In this document: piece by piece, positions 37,695 to 45,303 of the stretch
How positions within the stretch are numbered: position 1 is the stretch's first letter
How the letters are laid out: each line of letters starts with the position of its first letter
Translations under genes and position numbers: made by a program
From: Stenotrophomonas rhizophila
GTDB lineage: Bacteria > Pseudomonadota > Gammaproteobacteria > Xanthomonadales > Xanthomonadaceae
Direction: 5' to 3'
DNA: 64,000 nucleotides
Assembly (NCBI RefSeq): GCF_001704155.1
Contig: NZ_CP016294.1
Span: 2,601,501-2,665,500, forward strand
The notes under the pieces: model-generated
Databases searched by the model: none
The model's input: only the letters and a program-made list of their open reading frames with translations
What the model was told of the DNA's origin: nothing

Positions 37695-39815
37695 ATGCCC
37701 CCTCTCCTGTCGTTGCACCGCCCTACCCTGTCCACGCTGACCCTAGCCCTTTCGACCGTACTGGTTGCCACCGCCTCAGCCGCTCCGGCCGACAGGCCCA
37801 CAACGCTGGAATCGGTCAACGTCACCGCCGCCGACACCACCGAACAGGCCCGTGCCGCGCTCAAACGCGTGCCCGGTGCCGGCAATGTGATCGACCTGGC
37901 CCGCACCGATGGCCGCCTGGCCGGCACCGCCGATGTGCTGGCCTACCAGCCCGGCATCAGCGCGCAGTCGCCCGGCAACGAAGGGGCCAAGGTCTCCATT
38001 CGGGGCTCGGGCATCAACCGCGGCCCCGGCGCGCATGCCTCCGGCATCTCGGTCTCGCTGGATGGCCTGCCCCTCACCGGCCCGGGTGGCACCCCCTACG
38101 AGCTGCTGGAACCGTTGTGGCTCAGCCGCGCCGAGGTGCTGCGCGGGGCCAACGGGTTTGAAACCGGCGCGCTGGCGTTGGGGGGTGCGATCAACTACGT
38201 CAGCCGCAGCGGCCGTGACGCCACCGGCCTGGAACTGCAGTATGAAGCGGGCAGCCGTGGCTACCAGAAGCGCAGCGTAGGCTACGGCGGCGTGGCGGGC
38301 GACGTGGACTACTACCTGGCCTACACCGATACCGAATACGACGGTTACCAGCAGCACGCCGCCGGCAACGGCAAGGGTGCGATGGCGAACGTGGGCTGGC
38401 AGATCACCCCGCAGCTGGAAACGCGCTTCTTCCTGCGCTACCGCGAAACCAACCACCAGACGCCCGGGCGCCTCACCCGCGCGCAGATCCGCAACGATCC
38501 CCGCGCGGCCAACCCGGCCAACCTGGCCATCGATGCGCAGCGCCCGCAGCCGGGCAGCACCTGGCTGGGCAACATGACCACGCTGCAGATCGATGACGAT
38601 TCCTCGCTGCAGGCGGGGCTGGTCTACCACCACTACCCGATGGATCTCAACGAGAGCCTGTACCGGCAGCAGCTGGATTACACCAACCTCAACGCCACGC
38701 TGGATTACCGGCGGCAACACCTGCTGTTCGGGCGCGACAGCGTGACCACGCTCGGCCTGCGCGTCACCCACGACCTGGATGCGGACGTGCGCGAAACCCT
38801 GCGCTACCCCAGCAACGGCTACCCCGCCGGCACCCACACCCGCGACTTCTCCCACCACGGCACCAACAGCACGCTGCATGTGGGCAATGACCTGGCGTTG
38901 AGCGACACACTGCGCCTGCAGACCGGCCTTGCGCTGATCAACACCCGCCACGACGTGCAGGTCACCTGGCCGAGCACGCCGGAACGGCTGTCGGGCAGCG
39001 ACTGGGACTACGCGCCGCGACTGGGCTTCACCTGGCAGCAGACCCCCGCCACGCAGTGGTTCGGCAACCTGAGCCGGTCGGTGGAGCCGGCGCACCCGTG
39101 GTCGATGATCTGGGGCTCGAACCTGTATTTCGCCCCCGGCAACGGCGCGTCCAGCGGACGCCAACGCGCACCGGTGGCGCTGGACAACCAGACCGCCACC
39201 ACGCTCGAGCTGGGCGCGCGCGGCGACAGCGCACTCGGCCGCTGGGAACTGACCGGCTACTACGCGCACGTGCTGCATGAACTGCTGAGCGTGGAAGTCG
39301 TTCCGGCACCGAACCTGTTCGTGGCCGAGAACAACGCCAGCCCGACCGTGCACCGTGGCATCGAGGCCGGGCTGGACAGCACCCTGTGGCGGGGCGCCGA
39401 CGGTCGCCTCTCGCTGCGCCAGGCGTATACCTTCAGCGACTTCCGCTACCGCCACGATGCCCGCTTCGGCAGCAACCGCCTGCCGGGCCTGCCGCGCCAC
39501 TACTACCAGGGCGAACTGCGCTTCGATCATCCGACCGGGTTCTACGCCGCGGTCAACACCGAGTACGCCTCGGCGATGTTCGTGGACTATGCCAACAGCT
39601 TCCGCGCCGACAGCCACCTCATCTTCGGCACGCGGGTGGGCTTCGATGCCCCGAACGGCCGCTGGCAGGCCTGGGCCGAACTGCGCAACATCGGAGACCG
39701 CCATTACGCCGCGACGGTGACTCCCGGCTATGACGACGCCGGCCGCGACGTGGCGCGCTCGACGCCCGGCGATGGTCGCGGTGTTTACGCGGGCGTGCGT
39801 TGGCGATTCGAATGA
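37695..39815 (+). CDS. TonB-dependent outer-membrane receptor
   Basis: Outer-membrane transporter powered by TonB. It has 706 residues with a signal peptide ending TASAAPA. A TonB-box-like TLESVNVTAA follows, then a plug domain (about 40-160) with VLAYQPGISAQS, VSIRGSGINRGPG and the motif VLRGANGFETGALALGGAIN. The rest is a 22-strand barrel ending VYAGVRWRFE. The FecA-like plug and APGNGASS-type loops suggest a ferric chelate, but the ligand cannot be read. The start at MPPLLSLHRPTLSTLTLALS suits the signal peptide. No clear Fur box was found. Confidence 0.9.
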   Translation: MPPLLSLHRPTLSTLTLALSTVLVATASAAPADRPTTLESVNVTAADTTEQARAALKRVPGAGNVIDLARTDGRLAGTADVLAYQPGISAQSPGNEGAKVSIRGSGINRGPGAHASGISVSLDGLPLTGPGGTPYELLEPLWLSRAEVLRGANGFETGALALGGAINYVSRSGRDATGLELQYEAGSRGYQKRSVGYGGVAGDVDYYLAYTDTEYDGYQQHAAGNGKGAMANVGWQITPQLETRFFLRYRETNHQTPGRLTRAQIRNDPRAANPANLAIDAQRPQPGSTWLGNMTTLQIDDDSSLQAGLVYHHYPMDLNESLYRQQLDYTNLNATLDYRRQHLLFGRDSVTTLGLRVTHDLDADVRETLRYPSNGYPAGTHTRDFSHHGTNSTLHVGNDLALSDTLRLQTGLALINTRHDVQVTWPSTPERLSGSDWDYAPRLGFTWQQTPATQWFGNLSRSVEPAHPWSMIWGSNLYFAPGNGASSGRQRAPVALDNQTATTLELGARGDSALGRWELTGYYAHVLHELLSVEVVPAPNLFVAENNASPTVHRGIEAGLDSTLWRGADGRLSLRQAYTFSDFRYRHDARFGSNRLPGLPRHYYQGELRFDHPTGFYAAVNTEYASAMFVDYANSFRADSHLIFGTRVGFDAPNGRWQAWAELRNIGDRHYAATVTPGYDDAGRDVARSTPGDGRGVYAGVRWRFE

Positions 39816-39821
39816 GGGTGC

Positions 39822-39851
39822 CCGGGTGCCAGTAGAAATACTGGCGCCCGG
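39822..39851 (+). terminator. Strong hairpin after the receptor gene
   Basis: CCGGGTGCCAGTA-gaaa-TACTGGCGCCCGG is a 13-bp stem with one G-T pair and a GAAA tetraloop, seven bases after the stop codon. No T tract follows, so it may stabilise the mRNA 3' end rather than terminate. Confidence 0.55.
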
Positions 39852-39925
39852 CGCATCTATTGCCGTAGCCGCACGCGTCGGTGCGGCAGACACTGGAACC
39901 TCCCTGGCCGCCCTGCGGAGTTCCC

Positions 39926-40342
39926 GTGAACCAGTCCATTCCCCTGCTTGCCTGTGCCCTGCTGCTCGGATTGGGCGCAGCCGCCACCTGCCAGGCGCAG
40001 ACGCCAAGCGACACCGCCGAACAGCGTTTCACCGCTTTGGACAAGAACGGCGACGGCCAGGTCAGCGAGGACGAATACGATGGCGCGGCCCTGTTTCGCC
40101 TGCTCGATGTCGACCACAACTACCGGGTGTCGGTCGAGGACATCCAGTCCGTGCTCGGCCCGGACCGCGACGGCCAGCTCAGCGCGGCTGACCGCATCCG
40201 CGTGGCCGACCTCAACGTCAACGGCGAGCTGACCGAAGACGAAGTCAGCCGCGTGACCGACATGCGTTTCCAGTCGCTGGACGCCAACCACGACAATAAC
40301 CTGACCCTGACCGAACTGCGGGCTGGGTTCTGGCGGCCCTGA
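39926..40342 (+). CDS. Secreted EF-hand calcium-binding protein
   Basis: It has 138 residues from GTG at 39926, which has GGAG seven bases upstream; the in-frame ATG at 39881 lacks a signal-peptide start. The signal peptide is NQSIPLLACALLLGLGAAAT followed by CQAQ. At least four EF-hand-like loops follow: DKNGDGQVSEDE, DVDHNYRVSVED, DLNVNGELTEDE and DANHDNNLTLTE, plus a shortened DRDGQLSAAD. It probably acts as a periplasmic calcium buffer or sensor. No partner is obvious. Confidence 0.83.
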   Translation: MNQSIPLLACALLLGLGAAATCQAQTPSDTAEQRFTALDKNGDGQVSEDEYDGAALFRLLDVDHNYRVSVEDIQSVLGPDRDGQLSAADRIRVADLNVNGELTEDEVSRVTDMRFQSLDANHDNNLTLTELRAGFWRP

Positions 40343-40371
40343 GCGGCCGGATAGTCGCGCGCCCTTCCCCC

Positions 40372-41049
40372 ATGTGGAATGAATTCAGCCACACCTTCCT
40401 GGTTATCTTCACCAGCCTGCTGCCGGTTATCAATCCGCCGGGAGCGGCACTGATGGTGCTGGGCCTGCTGCCCGATGCCACGCCCGCCCAGCGCGGCCGG
40501 GTCGCTCGCGCGGTGGCGTTCAACAGCCTCGTGATGCTCGCTGTGTCGGTCAGCGTCGGGGCGTGGGTGTTGTCCTTCTTCGGCATCTCCATTCCGGTAT
40601 TGCGCCTGGCCGGCGGGCTGGTGATTGCCGCCACCGGCTGGCGCCTGCTGCAGGCACCGGCGCAGGCGGAACGCAGCTCGGTGGCCGGCGCCGCCGAAGC
40701 GGAGGCACGCCACGACCTCGATGCCACGGTGGAGTCGCAGACCTTCTATCCGTTCACCCTGCCGCTGACCGTGGGTCCCGGTGCGATCGCGGTTGCGACG
40801 GCCGTGGGCACCACCTCGCCCAAAGACGGGCCGGAATCGGTGCATGTCGTCGCGGCAGGCTGCGCGCTGCTGGCGTTGAGCGTGCTGATCTACCTGTGCA
40901 TGCGCTACGCCGGTCGGCTGCAATCCTTGCTGGCGCCTACGGGCATGCAGGTCATGCTGCGCCTGTTGGCGTTCGTGATCCTGTGCATCGGTGTCGAAAT
41001 CGGCTGGATGGGACTGTCCGAGCTGCTGGGGCTGCCAGTGGCGCACTGA
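40372..41049 (+). CDS. MarC family integral membrane protein
   Basis: It has 225 residues with six hydrophobic helices. TSLLPVINPPGAALMVLGL is the conserved first helix, and PFTLPLTVGPGAIAVATAVG the paired motif in helix 4. The family (UPF0056) has no proven transport role; the old link to multiple antibiotic resistance was not upheld. Starts 29 bases after the EF-hand gene, so the two may be cotranscribed. Confidence 0.9.
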   Translation: MWNEFSHTFLVIFTSLLPVINPPGAALMVLGLLPDATPAQRGRVARAVAFNSLVMLAVSVSVGAWVLSFFGISIPVLRLAGGLVIAATGWRLLQAPAQAERSSVAGAAEAEARHDLDATVESQTFYPFTLPLTVGPGAIAVATAVGTTSPKDGPESVHVVAAGCALLALSVLIYLCMRYAGRLQSLLAPTGMQVMLRLLAFVILCIGVEIGWMGLSELLGLPVAH

Positions 41050-41140
41050 TCGGCTGGGCTTGACCCAGGTCAGGTCACCCCGCGGTGACGGAGCGGCTGC
41101 GCCGCCTGGTGCAGGCCCAGTCTCGATGCCGCCGTTGAAC

Positions 41141-41500
41141 TCAGACCAGCGAACCCAGCATGAAGTAAGGCAGGTACATCGCAAACAGCACGCCCACCGA
41201 GCCCAGCAGGCCTGCGCCAAGGCCCAGCAACCCGGCCAGGATGCGGCCGGCGATGGGCGGGCCGAAGTACCAGCACGCCCCCACCAGCGCCGGCGCAAGC
41301 CAGGCCAGCAGATAACCCTGGCTGTAGACGCGGCTGATCCACGGCAGTGCCTGGCCGGCGCTGCCGAACATCTCCACGAACTGCGGCAGCAGCAGTGCCC
41401 CGAACAGGGTCACCACGAACGCCATGGCCACACTGGCGGCCAACCCCACCCACGGCAGGATGCCGGCACTGCGCTGCAGGAGCGGATGGGTCAGGTTCAC
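41141..41500 (-). CDS. Hypothetical membrane protein coupled to the GDSL hydrolase gene
   Basis: It has 119 residues with three hydrophobic segments (about 15-38, 62-80 and 85-112). The loop LPQFVEMFGSAGQALPWISR recalls the GspF/PilC fold of type II secretion proteins (PxFxxMFxxxGxxLPxxTR), but the protein is far too short to be one. The ATG overlaps the GDSL stop codon (ATGA), so it is translated with that gene. No function can be assigned. Confidence 0.72.
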   Translation of the reverse strand: MNLTHPLLQRSAGILPWVGLAASVAMAFVVTLFGALLLPQFVEMFGSAGQALPWISRVYSQGYLLAWLAPALVGACWYFGPPIAGRILAGLLGLGAGLLGSVGVLFAMYLPYFMLGSLV

Positions 41501-42282
41501 CTGCGCGGCTCGAGCGCGCGTTCGACCGCCGTCTGCGCCAACGGCGCCATCCGCGCATATCCCGCCGCAGTGGGATGCACGCCATCGGCCGCGAGCGCCG
41601 GGTCCAGGCCGCCCTTCGTGTTGGCAAGCGCCGCGTAGTAGTCGAGCCAGACCAGCTTCCGCTCACGTGCGTAGGCGTGCAGCGCCGCGTTCAACGCCTT
41701 GACCTTGCCCGCAGGTTGCACGCCTGGCTGCCACGGGTATTCGCTGACCGGCAGCACCGAGGACAAGACCACGGTGATGCCGTGCGCGCGGGCCAGGTCA
41801 ACCATCGCGTGCAGGTTGTCCTCGATCATCCCCTGCGTGCTCGGGCCGGTGTTGCCGGCGATGTCATTGGTTCCGGCGAGGATCACTACCACCGCCGGAT
41901 GAAGCGCGATCACATCCTGCTGGAAACGCAGCAGCATCTGCGCGGTGGTCTGCCCGGAAATGCCACGGTTGAGGTAGCCCTTGCCCGGGAAGAAGCCCGG
42001 GCTGCCGGTGGCGCCCCATCCTTCAGTGATCGAATCGCCATAGAACACCACGCGCGGTGCACCGCCGACCGGCGCCGGCAGCGCGGCGTTTTCCGCGCGA
42101 TAGCGCTGCAGTTGCGGCCAGTCGGCAAGGCGCTGCTGCATGAAGCGGACCTCATCCGGTGTCACCTGCGCCACCGGTTTGAGCAACAGCGGGTTGGTGG
42201 CCGGGGTTTCAGCAGCAGCAACCATGAGAGGGGCCAAGGTGATGGCAGCAAAGAGCACTGCCGTGAATGTCCGTGCGTGCAT
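41497..42282 (-). CDS. Secreted SGNH/GDSL hydrolase
   Basis: Esterase or acylhydrolase, possibly a carbohydrate acetylesterase. It has 261 residues with a signal peptide ending MVAAA (near residue 25). Block I VVFYGDSITEGWG carries the catalytic Ser, GISGQTTAQML the Gly, ILAGTNDIAGNTG the Asn, and DGVHPTAAGYARM the Asp-x-x-His. Start at ATG 42282; frames reading further upstream run through a broken GH92 gene end. The relic and the intact GH92 gene downstream suggest it once followed, or still partly belongs to, a glycan-degradation cluster. Confidence 0.88.
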   Translation of the reverse strand: MHARTFTAVLFAAITLAPLMVAAAETPATNPLLLKPVAQVTPDEVRFMQQRLADWPQLQRYRAENAALPAPVGGAPRVVFYGDSITEGWGATGSPGFFPGKGYLNRGISGQTTAQMLLRFQQDVIALHPAVVVILAGTNDIAGNTGPSTQGMIEDNLHAMVDLARAHGITVVLSSVLPVSEYPWQPGVQPAGKVKALNAALHAYARERKLVWLDYYAALANTKGGLDPALAADGVHPTAAGYARMAPLAQTAVERALEPRR

Positions 42283-42461
42283 GTCAGTTCGGCCCATACG
42301 ACGGTGGCAGCGTGGCGGTGCCCCACTGTGTGTTCTTCGCCCTGCCCAGTTCAAACTCCAGCGTGCCGCCCTTCTGCACCACGCTGGCCGGCAGCCAGCT
42401 GCCGTCGCTGGGCTTGCCGTCCACGCGCAGCGACTGCACATAGGGTGCGTCCATCGCCGCG
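42279..42461. repeat. 183-base duplicated segment, copy A
   Basis: This segment aligns without gaps to 45121-45303 (constant offset 2842) with 8 mismatches by my count, about 96 percent identity. It covers the last 58 or so codons of the GH92 gene and the GCATGTCA junction into the next start codon. Similarity stops sharply at 42461/45303. Confidence 0.9.
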
Positions 42462-42595
42462 CATCTGGAGGTGGCCAGCTTGGCTAACGTCCTTTTCGAT
42501 GGACGCAGCGCTGCGATGCCGGGGCTGAGCTGGAAAGCATGGATGGCACATAGCCAGATGGGCGTACGCGAAGCGCACTGTTGAACGAATTTCAT
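42284..42595 (-). pseudogene. Relic: 5' end of an unidentified gene fused to a GH92 mannosidase 3' end
   Basis: The open frame of 103 codons is a chimera. Its last part, from MDAPYVQSLRVDGKPSDGSW to the end PPSYGPN, repeats the C-terminus of the intact GH92 protein encoded at 45126-47498. Its first 47 codons (MKFVQQCASRTPIWLCAIHA onwards) do not match GH92; they follow a proper AGGGG ribosome-binding site and look like the start of another, exported protein. Nothing of a GH92 catalytic domain remains, so this is a deletion relic, unlikely to be functional. Confidence 0.8.
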
Positions 42596-43096
42596 GTAAA
42601 GACCCCTGTTCTCGCGATCCTAGGTTCCAACCGGGTCCAGCGCAAGCGCTAACGATCCTACCGGCGGGTGGACGGAGAGACCGTACAAGCAGAATTCCCG
42701 TTAAATCTTCCGCGAGAGTTGCCGTTGATGCAGCGAGCAGCGGATCCGCTTCATGATCGCCGTCCTCCCCATTCTACCGGCTGCGACAGGCCCCAGATGG
42801 CGGCCGCCCCTGCATTTAACACATGCACTTGATGGCGCGGGGTACAGGCGCGAAAGCCCCTAACGCAGCTGACGCCTAGCGGAGGTTGGTCGGTGAGAAC
42901 TGATCAGCTTTGTAACCCTTCTCCTCTATAGCAAATTCTGGATACACAGCTTTGGACAGCTGGGAGCCAAGACATCAAGGGAAATGCAGCGATACTTTGA
43001 AGGGCGCCCCACTAGCAAAATCGACAGATATTAGACATATTCAGCAAATCTGGATACGAACGTTAGCCTGGAAGAATAACCACCGCTGAGGACAGT
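42596..43096. other. 501-base non-coding stretch upstream of the DUF6119-type gene
   Basis: No gene is supported. The left part (to about 42850) is GC-rich and contains the palindrome at 42639-42650. From about 42880 the composition becomes AT-rich and continues into the next gene, so the boundary of acquired DNA probably lies near 42850-42900. No transposase, integrase or tRNA remnant is visible. Confidence 0.5.
42639..42650. promoter_or_regulatory. LacI-type palindrome upstream of the relic gene
   Basis: AGCGCAAGCGCT is a near-perfect 12-base dyad about 45 bases before the relic start codon on the minus strand. Its CG-centred form is typical of LacI-family operators in front of carbohydrate genes. 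It suggests that the lost gene belonged to a regulated glycan-use locus. Confidence 0.45.
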
Positions 43097-44653
43097 ATGG
43101 AAACGCTTTCCGTTACTGCTTTCTTGATACGAAGAGACTGTATAGACCAAGTTCGGGATTTCCTGAGGGATCAGCCGGACCAGATCCCTCTATCTTCAAA
43201 CGTGGCAATTGGAACCTTCTTCCCTATATCCTCTGAACCTGACCCTCCCAATTGGGCCAAGGAACTTCAAGAAAAGCTACTGACAAGACCTCCGGCGCAT
43301 CCTCTGAATTCCCAGAGTCCTGCCGGAATTATGTCCCTTTGGCTGAAGGGAAGGCTGATCCTCATCACGTTCGGCCACGCATGGATGAAGCTTGACGCGC
43401 GATGGTATCAGCATGACTTCGGACGGCGCGCCGCATTGAACCTGATTGATGAGGACGCATTGAGGCAGATTCGTCTTGAGCAAGTGCTAGCAAAACGTCA
43501 TCGCCAGATTGAGCGCTCACCAGGAACGGCGAATCTATACTCCTTCGGATATGAAAGCGATCGCGACCTAGTTTTTTCTGTGGAAGGTGTAAGTCGAAAT
43601 AAACTAATTCATGGAACAGTGCGAGGAGGCGCCGCGCTTCGATTCGAGACGAAGACCGAGCTGTTACCCAAAGCCTTGGAGTTGGCTTGCAAGCGACAAG
43701 GTTACGGCTACCAGAAAAAGTTCCCGGACATTGATAGCCTTTCCCCCATCACCAATCAACTCGACATTCAGCTTCTAGATGCTCAGCTGGATGCCGAACT
43801 GAAGTCCCCTCATCCTAGGATTTCGATGGCACCTCCAGCATCTCTGGAGGTTTTTGATCAAGACCTATACTTCACCTACGGACGATGGAACCCTAAGAAC
43901 CACGCGCGATCGTGGAATTTATCCTTCGATGAATGGAGAGCATCACTTGGGGGCGTCCAGCCAACACTGGAAGCCAGCATGGGAACAGCAATCAGCGTTG
44001 TCGACGCTTCGACAAACATTCGCCGCGCAAGGATCTACCCTAAAGACTGCTTCTCTTTTGACGTTACAAACAAAAAAGGTCATTTCGTCCTCTTTTCTGG
44101 AAAGTGGTACATGGCCTCACCCAATCTAGAGGCAAAGATCGAGCACTTCCTCAACTCCCTCTTAGCACCAACTGCCCCTCCTCCCAGATGGAACGGGATA
44201 GATGACGAGACCGCCTACAACAATTCGGTCTGCAACTTGGACGCTGAGCTAGTTCATATGGATGCAAGGAACGTGATGTACGGAGGCGGACAGTCAAGGT
44301 TCGAATTTTGTGACTTCCTAAATCCGGTCAGAAGGATTCTTTATTTTGCCAAGAGCCCCAGTTCCGCCCAGGGCATGAGTCATCTATTCGAACAGACAAG
44401 AAGGACTGTAGAGCTATTCTTCGGAAATAATGACATGTATCTGACAAAGCTCAGGCAAAAGCTCCGAGACCAGCATCCGCAGATGAACATGGACTGGATC
44501 GAAGAGAAGCCGACATCATCTCAATGGGAAGTTTGCCTTGTCTCGCTCGGCAAACGCGCCGATCAGCTCTCGATGTTCCCCAAATGCGGCCTGATGAAGC
44601 TCCACCGAGAAGTTTCAGGCAGGTGTGGCAAGGTCACTTTCGCCGCACTGTAG
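43097..44653 (+). CDS. Sporadically distributed TIGR04141/DUF6119-like protein, function unknown
   Basis: It has 518 residues from METLSVTAFLIRRDCIDQVR. Features that fit the TIGR04141/DUF6119 family as I recall it are LKGRLILITFGHAWMKLD then FGRRAALNLIDEDALRQI, a mid-region with YQKKFPDIDSL, and a C-terminal RFEFCDFLN...FAKSPSSAQGMSHLFEQ block. No signal peptide or membrane helix. Base composition and codon use are clearly more AT-rich than the neighbours (frequent AAA, TTT, ATA, AGA), a sign of transfer. It lies between two copies of a 183-base repeat. Members occur patchily in genomes, often among mobile or defence genes; their biochemical role is not known to me. Confidence 0.72.
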   Translation: METLSVTAFLIRRDCIDQVRDFLRDQPDQIPLSSNVAIGTFFPISSEPDPPNWAKELQEKLLTRPPAHPLNSQSPAGIMSLWLKGRLILITFGHAWMKLDARWYQHDFGRRAALNLIDEDALRQIRLEQVLAKRHRQIERSPGTANLYSFGYESDRDLVFSVEGVSRNKLIHGTVRGGAALRFETKTELLPKALELACKRQGYGYQKKFPDIDSLSPITNQLDIQLLDAQLDAELKSPHPRISMAPPASLEVFDQDLYFTYGRWNPKNHARSWNLSFDEWRASLGGVQPTLEASMGTAISVVDASTNIRRARIYPKDCFSFDVTNKKGHFVLFSGKWYMASPNLEAKIEHFLNSLLAPTAPPPRWNGIDDETAYNNSVCNLDAELVHMDARNVMYGGGQSRFEFCDFLNPVRRILYFAKSPSSAQGMSHLFEQTRRTVELFFGNNDMYLTKLRQKLRDQHPQMNMDWIEEKPTSSQWEVCLVSLGKRADQLSMFPKCGLMKLHREVSGRCGKVTFAAL

Positions 44654-44686
44654 CGGGCGACCCAGTCACACATCGCCCACCCAACA

Positions 44687-44724
44687 GTGGCGTCAGAGAT
44701 AGTTTTGCTATCCGCCGACGCCAC
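44687..44724. other. Interrupted hairpin downstream of the DUF6119-type gene
   Basis: GTGGCGTC pairs with GACGCCAC at the ends of a 38-base unit; an inner stem GATAG-ttttg-CTATC sits between small asymmetric bulges. No T tract follows. It may serve as a terminator, or mark an end of the acquired segment, where composition returns to GC-rich. Confidence 0.45.
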
Positions 44725-44752
44725 GTTGGGGCTGAGCGGTGCCTCGAAGTTG

Positions 44753-45124
44753 CTACTGGCTGAGAACCGCTTCTAACCTGTGCCCATCCAAATCGATCAC
44801 AAACGCAGCGTAGTACTGATCGCCGTAGTCCGGCCGCGGCCCCGCCTTACCGTTTTCAGAGCCACCCGCTGCCAACGCGGCCGAGTGAAAAGCCTCTACG
44901 GCCGCTTGTGACTTTGCGGCGAATGCGAGATGGAAACCTCCCCCCGGTGCATGCGCGTCGTCGCGCAGTTTCAGGCATAACAGGTCATGGCCATCGATCA
45001 GCCCGTAACCGATCGCGGTGTCATCCTCGAACACACGGCGGTAGCCCAACGCATTCAACACCGCGTCGTAGAACCTGCCTGCAACAACCAGGTCGCGAAC
45101 GCCGAGCGAAATGTGGTGCAGCAT
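44753..45124 (-). CDS. VOC (glyoxalase/bleomycin-resistance fold) family protein
   Basis: It has 123 residues, a single vicinal-oxygen-chelate domain: MLHHISLGVRDLVVAGRFYD with the first metal His, GGGFHLAFAAKSQAAVEAFH and a C-terminal VIDLDGHRLEAVLSQ with the last Glu. Enzyme activity cannot be specified; many such proteins are unassigned. Its start codon lies two bases after the GH92 stop codon (ATGTCA), so it is probably translated after GH92. The same junction sequence precedes the GDSL gene at 42282. Confidence 0.85.
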   Translation of the reverse strand: MLHHISLGVRDLVVAGRFYDAVLNALGYRRVFEDDTAIGYGLIDGHDLLCLKLRDDAHAPGGGFHLAFAAKSQAAVEAFHSAALAAGGSENGKAGPRPDYGDQYYAAFVIDLDGHRLEAVLSQ

Positions 45125-45303
45125 GTCAGTTCGGCCCGTACGACGGTGGCAGCGTGGCGGTGCCCCACCGCGTGTTCTTCGCCTTGCCCAGTTCGAACTC
45201 CAGCGTGCCGCCCTTCTGCACCACGCTGGCCGGCAGCCAGCTGGCGTCGCTGGGCTTGCCGTCCACGCGCAGCGACTGCACGTACGGTGCGTCCATCGCC
45301 GCG
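45121..45303. repeat. 183-base duplicated segment, copy B (intact GH92 3' end)
   Basis: Partner of 42279-42461. In this copy the segment is the natural end of the open GH92 reading frame. Confidence 0.9.

Noticed and set aside
37776..40007. 743-codon open frame on the minus strand
   Set aside because: It is antisense to the TonB-dependent receptor, which has a signal peptide, plug and barrel end on the plus strand.
44687..44724. Integron attC site
   Set aside because: The hairpin has unequal bulges, but I found no GTTRRRY core pair at its ends and no integron integrase in the window.
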